A stretch of DNA of 10,222 nucleotides. Origin: Actinomycetota bacterium (GTDB taxonomy: Bacteria; Actinomycetota; Actinomycetes; Nanopelagicales; Nanopelagicaceae). Within the stretch, counting starts at the first letter, position 1; the number at the start of each line of letters is the position of its first letter. The translations under genes were made by a program, and so were the position numbers. Location: assembly GCA_009706135.1 (NCBI GenBank), contig WLRX01000024.1, positions 1 to 10,222 of the forward strand, written 5' to 3'. The notes beneath the pieces are model-generated. The model ran no database searches and had not been told where the DNA came from. It saw nothing but the letters and a program-made list of their open reading frames with translations. Shown here in pieces: positions 1 to 6,993 of this stretch.

Positions 1-741
1 ATGAATCTCAATCACCTTGAAGCCATCGCCGTTGCGCAAAAACTTGTTTACAGCCTGACAGATAAAGATTATGACGAAGTCGATGTTGCGATCATCCCGC
101 CATTTACAGATATTCGCTCTATTCAAACACTTGTAGATGGAGATCGTCTGCGCCTTCTCTACGGTGCTCAAGATGTATCACCAGATGCAAGTGGTGCTTT
201 TACTGGCGATATTTCGGGTTCGATGTTGGCAAAGCTTGGATGCACATTTGTGGTGATTGGCCATAGTGAGCGTCGAGCAGTTCATCACGAAGATGATGTA
301 CTGATTAATCGCAAAATTAAAGCAGCTCTTGCCAATGAATTAACTCCAATATTTTGCGTTGGAGAAGAACTTTCAGTGCGTGAAACTGGAACGCACGTAA
401 GTCACGTTGTACGACAGATTCGTGCAGGCCTTGAAGGTTTCCATAAGCCAGATTTAAAGAAAATTGTTATTGCATACGAACCCGTCTGGGCAATTGGTAC
501 CGGAAAGAGTGCGACCCCAGAAGACGCCGAAGAAGTGTGCGCGGCTATTCGAGAAGAAATCGAATCAATTGGAAGTTCAGAGATAGCTGCAAATATGCGA
601 ATCCTTTATGGTGGTTCTGTGAAGTCTTCCAACATTGTTGAGATTATGAAAAATGAGAATGTTGATGGAGCTCTAATCGGCGGTGCAAGTCTGGATCCTG
701 AGGAATTAGCCAAAATCGTTAAGTTCTACGCTGCTTCATAA
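1..741 (+). CDS. tpiA: triosephosphate isomerase, 5'-truncated by the window edge
   Basis: Interconverts dihydroxyacetone phosphate and glyceraldehyde 3-phosphate in cytosolic glycolysis and gluconeogenesis. The visible 246 residues form most of a TIM barrel: catalytic His88 in VVIGHSERR, catalytic Glu160 in [11 protein letters not shown], and the phosphate-binding loops YGGSV (203-207) and GGAS (227-230). The ATG at base 1 is almost certainly not the start. The fragment opens MNLN, which matches the end of the conserved N-terminal GNWKMN motif, and bacterial TpiA is about 250-260 aa. Roughly 12 residues, including the catalytic Asn and Lys of that motif, therefore lie before the window. In actinobacteria tpiA usually follows gap and pgk; here secG follows after 83 bp with no obvious terminator, so read-through is likely. 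The family call is very secure. Confidence 0.97.
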   Translation: MNLNHLEAIAVAQKLVYSLTDKDYDEVDVAIIPPFTDIRSIQTLVDGDRLRLLYGAQDVSPDASGAFTGDISGSMLAKLGCTFVVIGHSERRAVHHEDDVLINRKIKAALANELTPIFCVGEELSVRETGTHVSHVVRQIRAGLEGFHKPDLKKIVIAYEPVWAIGTGKSATPEDAEEVCAAIREEIESIGSSEIAANMRILYGGSVKSSNIVEIMKNENVDGALIGGASLDPEELAKIVKFYAAS

Positions 742-810
742 GGCGAAAAGTCTCCACCGAAACAGGTATCCTTATCCACCTACCCACCATCTCGGGTGTT
801 AAGGCATAAA

Positions 811-815
811 AGGAG
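811..815 (+). promoter_or_regulatory. Shine-Dalgarno site for secG
   Basis: AGGAG, 9 nt before the GTG at 825. It supports GTG 825 as the secG start, since no ATG lies upstream in frame at a suitable place. The rest of the 83-bp gap between tpiA and secG shows only a weak ACCC/GGGT stem with an 8-nt loop and no T-run, so no terminator is called. Confidence 0.7.
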
Positions 816-824
816 CACAGTCCA

Positions 825-1052
825 GTGAAGTTAGCACTCTCAATCATTCTGGTTATAACAAGCGTTCTTATGATCCTTCTTGTTCTATTGCACAAAGGAA
901 AAGGCGCGGGACTATCTGATTTGTTCGGTGGCGGCATTTCTTCCAACTATGGCGGCTCATCCGTCGTAGAGCGCAACTTAGATCGCATCACAATTGTAGT
1001 TGGTGGATTGTGGTTTGCCGGAGTTGTGGCTTTAAGTTTGGTTCTAAAGTAA
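825..1052 (+). CDS. secG: preprotein translocase subunit SecG
   Basis: Small auxiliary membrane subunit of the SecYEG protein-export channel. The 75-residue length is normal for actinobacterial SecG. Two hydrophobic segments are visible (about residues 3-22 and 54-74). Between them lies the family signature: a short basic HKGKGAG stretch followed by a Gly/Ser-rich LSDLFGGG segment (about 23-50). Translation starts at GTG, supported by AGGAG 9 nt upstream. The tpiA-secG neighbourhood is a well-known actinobacterial arrangement. It is followed after 37 bp by the RbpA-family gene and is probably cotranscribed with it. Nothing in the protein looks degraded. Confidence 0.94.
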   Translation: MKLALSIILVITSVLMILLVLLHKGKGAGLSDLFGGGISSNYGGSSVVERNLDRITIVVGGLWFAGVVALSLVLK

Positions 1053-1089
1053 TAGTTTTTACCTAACTCTGAATTGATAGGAGCAATAC

Positions 1090-1425
1090 ATGGCAAGTGC
1101 AATCCGCGGTAGTCGCGTTGGTGCAGGCCCAATGGGCGAGGCAGAACGTGGAGAAGCGATTGCTCGTTCTCATGTTTCTTATTGGTGTGCAAATGGACAT
1201 GAAGTGCGTCCATCATTTGCCGAAGAAGAGAGCGTTGTAATCCCTGCAGAATGGGATTGCCCTAAGTGCGGTTATCCAGCAGGTCGCGATAAAGCTAATC
1301 CGCCAAGTCCAATTAAGAATGAACCGTACAAAACTCACTTGGCTTATGTGAAAGAACGTAGAAGTGATGCCGAAGGTGCAAAAATTCTAGATGAAGCCCT
1401 TCGCAAACTTCGTGGGGATGACTAA
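1090..1425 (+). CDS. rbpA: RNA polymerase-binding protein, RbpA family (secG-linked type)
   Basis: RbpA proteins are actinobacterial RNA polymerase accessory factors that bind the core enzyme and a group 1/2 sigma factor and stabilise open complexes. The 111 residues show the family layout. There is an N-terminal tail with IRGSRVGAGP (5-14) and a zinc-ribbon core with ligands Cys33, His37, Cys57 and Cys60. A Pro/Lys linker follows (about 68-80), then a C-terminal helix beginning KTHLAYVKERRS, which corresponds to the sigma-interaction domain. The ERRS core is kept, but the THWDML of classical RbpA (Mycobacterium Rv2050 type) reads THLAYV here. From memory, this is the form found beside secG in Streptomyces, so it may be a paralogue of classical RbpA. 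An AGGAG (1079-1083) lies 6 nt before the ATG. The stop codon overlaps the convergent pgi stop. Confidence 0.85.
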   Translation: MASAIRGSRVGAGPMGEAERGEAIARSHVSYWCANGHEVRPSFAEEESVVIPAEWDCPKCGYPAGRDKANPPSPIKNEPYKTHLAYVKERRSDAEGAKILDEALRKLRGDD

Positions 1426-2957
1426 AGCTGCCTAGCTATGGCTAGAAGTTGAGAAATTCCTAGCGCGCGATCTAATAGATGCAATCGCAAAATCGGTAAT
1501 CCACGGCTTGCAATAGCGTTTTGATCTCCATTGGCCTGGGCTGCAATGAGTGTTTTGAAAGAAAAATCTTTTCCTGGAATATCAAAATCAACATCGCTCT
1601 CAGCTGTTATTTGAAGGAAAGATCCATTGGCTTGTGCGCCTTTGTGATACTGCCCTGTTGAATGTAAAAACCGTGGCCCCCATCCAAAAGTTACAGCCTT
1701 AGAAGTTTTGCGCGCAATGATGTTTCGAATTTCAATTATTTGTGAATCATTTTGACGATCCAGATAAGCCATTATGGATAGGTATCCATTTTCGTCAATT
1801 TGATTGATGAAATCACTCAAGAGATTTTTTGCACTATCAGCGGCGCGAAAAAACGCTATGGAGTTATCCGTACCAACATTGTTGAGCGTTGGAACTGAAT
1901 TACCCCATGATGTTAGGAGTGCTCCACTTGCTAACTTAGATTCCTGGACATTTGGTTGGTTAAAGGGGTCGATAGATAAACCAGAACCTAAAAGCGCAGT
2001 TACCCACTCCCAAAAAAAGAATTGCGAACCTAAATCTCCTGAAACTACCAAGTCTGTATCGGATGCAAATGAAATTGTTAAGGCATTTGATGGAAGAGCA
2101 TCTTCTTCTTTTTCGATAACTATCGGTAGGCGGCCAACTCCGTTCTTACCCGTGGATTCAGCAACGAGTTGTTCAATCCAATCTGATAGCCCAGGCATTT
2201 TTGAATGCTCATCTGTAATGCCAAAGTATTGAACTGTTCCAGTAATGATTGCATAGGCTGTAAGTAGCGCTGGATGTGGATCTCGAATTAAGGATTCTTT
2301 CGTATCCGCCGCGCTATCTAAAATTATTGAAACATCGATGCCGAGAAATGCAGAAGGTACTAAACCGAAAGCTCCCAAAACACTGAAGCGACCACCCACA
2401 TTCGGGTTGGCATTAACTACTGTGAATCCAGAGCTACGTGATGCGATATCAAGTGGAGAATCTGGATCGGTAACGATAATCATGTGTTTAGTTTTATCTA
2501 AGCCAGCTCTGTCAAACAAACTTTCGAAGAGTGCTTTCTGACTGGCTGTCTCTATTGTTGAACCAGATTTTGAACCGACAATCACAAGCGTTGTTTCCAG
2601 ATTTTCAGGTAAGCAATGGGAAATGTAATGTGAATCAGTTGAATCCAACACGATGAGCTCTTTGTCATAGGTGTGTGCAATAACTTCGGGACCGAGAGAA
2701 GATCCACCCATTCCACATAAAACAATTGTGCTCAGATGTCGAAACTTGGCCGTGAGTGCATCAAGTTGTGCAAGTAACTCGCGAGACTCTGTAGGTAGAT
2801 CAATCCAACCCATGCGTATTTTTGCTTCATCACTGGCTTCTGGACCCCAGATGGTGAAGTCTTTTTTGATGAGCCGTTCATGAGCGTCTACTAATTTTTT
2901 GAATAGTTGTGATTGCCGATCAACTTGCTCGCTATTTCTGTATCGAACTTCAATCAT
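1422..2957 (-). CDS. pgi: glucose-6-phosphate isomerase (type also found fused to transaldolase)
   Basis: Interconverts glucose 6-phosphate and fructose 6-phosphate in the cytosol, joining glycolysis to the pentose phosphate products made by the upstream tkt and tal. The 511 residues hold two SIS (sugar isomerase) folds. The first has GMGGSSLGPE (82-91) and the phosphate loop GSKSGSTIET (128-137). PGI signature 1 appears as NVGGRFSVLGAFGLVP (186-201). Signature 2 is a variant, PFNQPNVQESK (331-341), and HSTGQYHKGA lies at 432-441. In classical PGI the catalytic Glu falls where Gln338 stands here, with Glu339 next to it. That variant resembles the Pgi half of bifunctional Tal-Pgi proteins, as I recall them. 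The ATG overlaps the tal stop (ATGA), implying translational coupling. The 3' end overlaps the rbpA stop. Confidence 0.93.
   Translation of the reverse strand: MIEVRYRNSEQVDRQSQLFKKLVDAHERLIKKDFTIWGPEASDEAKIRMGWIDLPTESRELLAQLDALTAKFRHLSTIVLCGMGGSSLGPEVIAHTYDKELIVLDSTDSHYISHCLPENLETTLVIVGSKSGSTIETASQKALFESLFDRAGLDKTKHMIIVTDPDSPLDIASRSSGFTVVNANPNVGGRFSVLGAFGLVPSAFLGIDVSIILDSAADTKESLIRDPHPALLTAYAIITGTVQYFGITDEHSKMPGLSDWIEQLVAESTGKNGVGRLPIVIEKEEDALPSNALTISFASDTDLVVSGDLGSQFFFWEWVTALLGSGLSIDPFNQPNVQESKLASGALLTSWGNSVPTLNNVGTDNSIAFFRAADSAKNLLSDFINQIDENGYLSIMAYLDRQNDSQIIEIRNIIARKTSKAVTFGWGPRFLHSTGQYHKGAQANGSFLQITAESDVDFDIPGKDFSFKTLIAAQANGDQNAIASRGLPILRLHLLDRALGISQLLAIARQL
1432..1445. other. small hairpin just past the rbpA stop
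   Basis: CTAGC-TATG-GCTAG is a perfect 5-bp stem with a 4-nt loop, 6 nt after the rbpA stop and inside the last codons of pgi. It is the only stem-loop I see at this convergent junction. It has no T-run on either side, so it is a poor intrinsic terminator and may be chance. Confidence 0.2.
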
Positions 2958-4051
2958 GCAGTTCGAACCTTATCTACATCATCTAAAAGTGCTTGCCAAG
3001 CTTTGGCGAAGGCAGCTACTCCTTCTGTCTCTAAGGAATCGGTGATGTGATTAAGTGAAACTCCAGTTTTTAAAAGAGCAGCGAGAGTAATATGGGAATT
3101 CTCGATGGCCGGTGAAATTGTATTTCCATGAAATTTGCCATGATCAATTACAGCGTCCAATGTTGATTGCGGCATTGTGTTTACAGTAAAAGGCGCAATT
3201 AATTCCATGACATATCTAGTGTCGTCATAAGCCGGATCTTTAACACCGGTAGATGCCCATAATGGACGTTGCATGTGTGCACCGGCAGACCTTAACTTGT
3301 TCCAACGTGCAGATGTAGATTTTGTTAGAAATAGTTCATAGGCAAGAACAGCATTAGCAATCGCTGCCTTACCAAGGAGTTCAAGGCTTGATTGGGTGTT
3401 TATCTCTTTGAGTTGGCGATCAACTGATGTATCTATTCGGCTAACAAAAAAAGAGGCCACACTATGAATTGTTGAAAGATCAATGCCGCGCTTTTGAGCA
3501 CCTTCTACTCCGAGAATAAAAGCATCGATTACTTCTTCATAGCGTTGGCAAGAAAAGATCAAAGTGACATTAACGCTGATTCCGCTTGCGATCAGTTCGG
3601 TAATGGCAGGTAGGCCAGCTTTAGTTGCTGGGACTTTAATCAAAAGATTTGGGCGACCAACTATTTCCCAGAGGGATTTGCCTTCATCAATTGTGCTCTG
3701 GGTGTCGTGGGCCAGGCGTGGATCAACTTCAATGCTTACTCGACCATCTATCCCGGAAGATTGAGCATAGATATCTGCGAAGAGGTCACATGCTTTGCGC
3801 ACATCATCAGTAGTTAATTTCTTAACAATCTCTTCGGGGGTTAAGGACTTCATCGAGGCGATGTCGTCGGCGTAATCCGCAGAACCTGTGATTGCCGAAT
3901 TGAAAATACTTGGATTAGTTGTTACTCCCACAACGCCTGAATTGGCGATTCGAGATGGCAAACTTTGAGCATCATCACCAGTTAACTTTGCTCGCGATAA
4001 GTCATCTAACCAAATAGACGTGCCTGCCTTTGATATGTCGTGTGTAATCAA
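2954..4051 (-). CDS. tal: transaldolase
   Basis: Transfers a dihydroxyacetone unit between sedoheptulose 7-phosphate and glyceraldehyde 3-phosphate in the non-oxidative pentose phosphate pathway. At 365 residues it is the size of the long actinobacterial form. Visible motifs are SIWLDDLSR (12-20), GVTTNPSIF (42-50), SIEVDPR (106-112), and LLIKVPATKAG with the Schiff-base Lys139 (137-146). NVTLIFS (161-167) and SFFVSRIDT (200-208) follow. I place the start at TTG (4051-4049). It overlaps the tkt stop as TTGA, has GAAGG 7 nt upstream, and gives an N-terminus of the usual actinobacterial length (short lead, then AGTSIWLDDLSR). The downstream pgi start overlaps the tal stop by 4 nt. Confidence 0.96.
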   Translation of the reverse strand: MITHDISKAGTSIWLDDLSRAKLTGDDAQSLPSRIANSGVVGVTTNPSIFNSAITGSADYADDIASMKSLTPEEIVKKLTTDDVRKACDLFADIYAQSSGIDGRVSIEVDPRLAHDTQSTIDEGKSLWEIVGRPNLLIKVPATKAGLPAITELIASGISVNVTLIFSCQRYEEVIDAFILGVEGAQKRGIDLSTIHSVASFFVSRIDTSVDRQLKEINTQSSLELLGKAAIANAVLAYELFLTKSTSARWNKLRSAGAHMQRPLWASTGVKDPAYDDTRYVMELIAPFTVNTMPQSTLDAVIDHGKFHGNTISPAIENSHITLAALLKTGVSLNHITDSLETEGVAAFAKAWQALLDDVDKVRTA

Positions 4052-6099
4052 GAAAGAACCTTCTTTACTGTGGCTATGACATTTTCCACCGTAAACCCAA
4101 ACTCTTTAAACAAAACATTGGCACTAGCTGATGCACCGTAATGCTCTAGAGAAATAGAAGCCCCGTTATCGCCGACGTAATCACGCCAACCCTGAGCTAT
4201 TCCTGCTTCGATACTAACGCGGGCTTTTATCGATGGAGGCAGAACTTCATCCTTATATGCTTGAGTCTGCTCGTTAAACCATTCAAAGCACGGAACGCTG
4301 ACAACGCGAGTTGGGATTCCCGATGCTTCCAAGGCTTGCGCACTCGTTACAGCTAAGGAAACTTCTGAACCTGTGGCCATTAAAATAACTTGTGGGGTGG
4401 AGCTTGCTTCTTTGAGAATGTAAGCACCGCGTGCAACGCCATCGAGTGATCCATATTGCGTGCGATCAAAGACCGGCAAATTTTGTCTGGAAAGTAAAAT
4501 TCCACATGCGTTGCGACGCTGAATAATTACACGCCATGCGGCTGTAACTTCATTGGCATCAGCTGGTCTGATGACATCTAAACCAGGTATCGCACGAAGT
4601 GCTGCAAAGTGTTCAACAGGTTGATGTGTTGGTCCATCTTCTCCTAATCCAATTGAATCGTGCGTCCAAACAAATGTGGAAGGCAGTTTCATAAGAGCAG
4701 CTAATCGAACAGCAGGCCTCATGTAATCACTGAACACTGCGAATGTTCCAGCGAATGCTTTTGTTAAGCCACTTAAAGCGATTCCATTGAGCATTGATCC
4801 CATTGCATGTTCTCGAATACCAAAGTGAATGATTCGACCGTAAGGATTCGCATTTTTCATGGAACTAGATTCAGGAAGAAAAGAACCCCCACCCTCAATG
4901 GTGGTGTTATTGCTTTCCGCTAGATCTGCAGAACCGCCCCACATTTCAGGAAGTTTCTGCGCCAGAGCGTTGATCACATCACCGGATGCTTTACGAGTAG
5001 CGATCTCCTTACCAGCCTCAAAATGCGGAATTAAGGAATCCCAATCTGAAGGTAATTGTTGCGAAAGAACTCGTGACAAAGTTTTAGCTCGATCAGGTTG
5101 CGCGTTCTTCCATGAGTCAAATTTCTTGTCCCATTGCCCTCGAGCTACAGCGCCACGTTCCTTTACTAGACGCGCGTGGTCAAGCAAATTTTGTGGAAAT
5201 GCAAAGTGTTCTACTGGGTTCAAACCCAGTTCGGTTTTGGTTGCAGCGATTTCTTCTGCTCCGAGTGCTGATCCATGGGACTTGGCTGTGCCTTGTGCAT
5301 GGGGAGCGGGCCAGGCAATAACTGTTTTTAATCTAATCATTGTTGGTTGTTTTAGATTTGCAGCTGCCTGTGTCATCGCTTTATCTAAGTTAACTAAGTC
5401 CACATCACCATTTGAAAGAGCTGGCACTTCTATAACTTCCCAGCCATAGGCCCGGTATCTTGCAGATACATCTTCTGTAAATGTGACGTGTGTGTCGCCT
5501 TCAATTGAAATCCGATTATCGTCATAGATGACATTTAAATTACCGAGAGCTTGAGTACCCGCAAAGGAACCAGCTTCGCTGCTAATGCCTTCCTGCAAAT
5601 CTCCGTCAGAACAAATGACCCACACATTGTGATCAAATAATGATGAACCATCAATTGTTAATGGATCAAAGAGACCGCGCTCAAATCGTGCAGCCATTGC
5701 CATTCCTACTGCAGTTGAAACACCTTGACCCAAAGGTCCAGTTGTCATTTCAACTCCGGCGGTGTGAGCAAACTCTGGGTGACCTGGTGTAAGTGAACCC
5801 CAGGTTCGAAACTCTTGAAGATCTTTTAGTTCTAATCCATATCCGCTAAGAAAGAGCTGTGTGTAAAGAGTCATTGATGAGTGTCCGCAAGACAGAATGA
5901 ATCGGTCGCGACCAATCCACTTAGGATCACTAGGGTCGTGAATTAAGTGACGTTGAAAGAGTAAGTATGCAACAGGAGCCAAAGACATTGCGGTTCCAGG
6001 ATGGCCATTGCCCACCTTCTGCACTGCATCCATTGCAAGTGCCCGTGCATGGGCAATTACAAGGTCATCTTCTTTACTCCAATTAGCAATAGTGCTCAT
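4048..6099 (-). CDS. tkt: transketolase
   Basis: Thiamine diphosphate (TPP)-dependent transfer of two-carbon units between pentose phosphate pathway sugars. The 683 residues match the family. The N-terminal TPP domain has NGHPG (31-35), CGHSS (71-75), GHPE (106-109), GPLGQG (121-126), and the Mg/TPP motif SDGDLQEG (164-171) leading to IYDDNRISIEG. The pyrimidine-binding domain has GIREHAMG with catalytic Glu430 (427-434) and DSIGLGEDGPTHQP (481-494). RPADANE (511-517) and LLSRQNLP (535-542) precede the C-terminal domain. No key residue is missing. Its ATG overlaps the ctaA stop (ATGA) and its stop overlaps the tal TTG, so expression is tied to both neighbours. A GAGAG sits about 12 nt before the start, which is a weak ribosome site and fits translational coupling. 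Confidence 0.97.
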   Translation of the reverse strand: MSTIANWSKEDDLVIAHARALAMDAVQKVGNGHPGTAMSLAPVAYLLFQRHLIHDPSDPKWIGRDRFILSCGHSSMTLYTQLFLSGYGLELKDLQEFRTWGSLTPGHPEFAHTAGVEMTTGPLGQGVSTAVGMAMAARFERGLFDPLTIDGSSLFDHNVWVICSDGDLQEGISSEAGSFAGTQALGNLNVIYDDNRISIEGDTHVTFTEDVSARYRAYGWEVIEVPALSNGDVDLVNLDKAMTQAAANLKQPTMIRLKTVIAWPAPHAQGTAKSHGSALGAEEIAATKTELGLNPVEHFAFPQNLLDHARLVKERGAVARGQWDKKFDSWKNAQPDRAKTLSRVLSQQLPSDWDSLIPHFEAGKEIATRKASGDVINALAQKLPEMWGGSADLAESNNTTIEGGGSFLPESSSMKNANPYGRIIHFGIREHAMGSMLNGIALSGLTKAFAGTFAVFSDYMRPAVRLAALMKLPSTFVWTHDSIGLGEDGPTHQPVEHFAALRAIPGLDVIRPADANEVTAAWRVIIQRRNACGILLSRQNLPVFDRTQYGSLDGVARGAYILKEASSTPQVILMATGSEVSLAVTSAQALEASGIPTRVVSVPCFEWFNEQTQAYKDEVLPPSIKARVSIEAGIAQGWRDYVGDNGASISLEHYGASASANVLFKEFGFTVENVIATVKKVLS

Positions 6100-6980
6100 C
6101 GATTCAATTCACTCTCTTTTGGTTGTCTTGAAACGGATAGCCATACTTTCCATGCGCTTATCCACACCAATGTGGATCCGAGCATATGCATGGCAACAAT
6201 TAACTCTGGCAAATCCAGGAAGTACTGAATATATCCAATTGCCCCTTGGATTAGTGCTGCAAGGAGGAAGAATTTGAGCATGCGTTTTGTAGCAGAAGGA
6301 GTCGAGGCAAAAATGAAGTAGGCCAGGGAGAGGCCTAATAATGCAATGACCAAATCTGCGTGTAACCAAGCCACCGTACGGAAATCAAAATCAAAACGTG
6401 GGGCGGCAGCATCTCCGGCATGAGGACCAGAACCTGTTACCAATGTTCCAGCAACAATAACTATGAACGTAAGGACTATGTGACTTCGAGAAAGAAAATG
6501 GAGTGTAATTTTACCAAGTTTAATTCCCTGGTATGGAAACTTTGCTTTAGTCAAAAGTGATTGTGCACCTGCGATTAAGATAATTGAAAGAATAAAGTGA
6601 CCTGCAACAGGAAGTGGATGTAAATCTGTAAGCACCGTGATGCCACCCAATAGTGCTTGACCGAAGATGCCTGCTAATTGTCCTAGAACGAGCAATCTTA
6701 AATCTTTTCGTTTACTGATCAGCACTGCGAGAACAGATAGCACGCAAGCTAATACGAGTGCAAAAGTTAGTAAACGATTTCCGAATTCGATCCATGATTT
6801 AAAACCTTCAATTTGTCCATCGACAGGGGTATATGAGTCACCCGTGCACTCTGGCCATGTTGGGCAACCTAAACCTGAACCGGTAAGTCGAACTACTCCG
6901 CCGGTGAGCACGATGCCAGTTTGAAAAATCAGCAATACTCGCAGAATTGCCGCTAACCATTTTCGGGCAAATTCGCTCAT
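6096..6980 (-). CDS. ctaA: haem A synthase (CtaA/COX15 family)
   Basis: Integral membrane monooxygenase that oxidises the haem O methyl group to a formyl, giving haem A for aa3-type cytochrome oxidase. The 294 residues carry about eight hydrophobic segments (about 9-31, 66-90, 97-117, 122-143, 166-185, 205-225, 232-254, 261-283). Family motifs are GGVVRLTGSGLGCPTWPECTG, with the extracytoplasmic Cys39/Cys45 pair, GHFILS (His128), TGSGPHAGD, WLHAD (His207) and AMHMLGSTLVW (His265). The first haem-ligand motif (ExxHR in Bacillus CtaA) reads EFGNR (65-69), so Asn68 stands at the usual His. No Shine-Dalgarno precedes the ATG; a -10-like TAGGCT 6 nt upstream suggests a leaderless transcript. It is first in the ctaA-tkt-tal-pgi chain. 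The haem O synthase gene ctaB, often nearby, is not in this window. Confidence 0.93.
   Translation of the reverse strand: MSEFARKWLAAILRVLLIFQTGIVLTGGVVRLTGSGLGCPTWPECTGDSYTPVDGQIEGFKSWIEFGNRLLTFALVLACVLSVLAVLISKRKDLRLLVLGQLAGIFGQALLGGITVLTDLHPLPVAGHFILSIILIAGAQSLLTKAKFPYQGIKLGKITLHFLSRSHIVLTFIVIVAGTLVTGSGPHAGDAAAPRFDFDFRTVAWLHADLVIALLGLSLAYFIFASTPSATKRMLKFFLLAALIQGAIGYIQYFLDLPELIVAMHMLGSTLVWISAWKVWLSVSRQPKESELNR
6160..6177. repeat. 18-bp inverted repeat containing a DnaA-box 9-mer, inside ctaA
   Basis: ATCCACA-CCAA-TGTGGAT has perfect 7-bp arms. Bases 6158-6166 read TTATCCACA, the exact E. coli-type DnaA box. It lies in the codons for the conserved STLVWIS stretch of CtaA, so protein constraint explains much of it. 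Confidence 0.4.
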
Positions 6981-6986
6981 AGGCTT

Positions 6987-6992
6987 AGCCTA
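6987..6992 (-). promoter_or_regulatory. possible -10 element for a leaderless ctaA transcript
   Basis: On the minus strand TAGGCT (TANNNT type) ends 6 nt before the ctaA ATG. Transcription starting 7 nt downstream of the hexamer would begin at the start codon itself. This would explain why no ribosome site is seen. No good -35 at 16-18 nt was found. The hexamer lies inside the 11-bp odd palindrome AGGCT-T-AGCCT (6981-6991, plus-strand reading). Confidence 0.3.
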
Positions 6993-6993
6993 G

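Noticed and set aside
1..3. ATG at base 1 as the true tpiA start
   Set aside because: The MNLN that follows matches the end of the conserved GNWKMN motif, and the catalytic Asn and Lys would be missing, so the start lies upstream of the window.
742..824. Terminator or riboswitch between tpiA and secG
   Set aside because: Only a 4-bp ACCC/GGGT stem with an 8-nt loop and no T-run; too weak to call.
2012..2018. Run of seven A bases (T on the coding strand) in pgi as a frameshift or slippage site
   Set aside because: It encodes part of FFFWEW in an intact frame, with no downstream evidence for an alternative product.
1804..2232. 142-codon open frame on the + strand opposite pgi
   Set aside because: Antisense shadow of a well-conserved Pgi region, with no supporting start context.
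4859..5449. 196-codon open frame on the + strand opposite tkt
   Set aside because: Composition and lack of any recognisable motif mark it as a shadow of the conserved tkt frame; it has no ribosome site.
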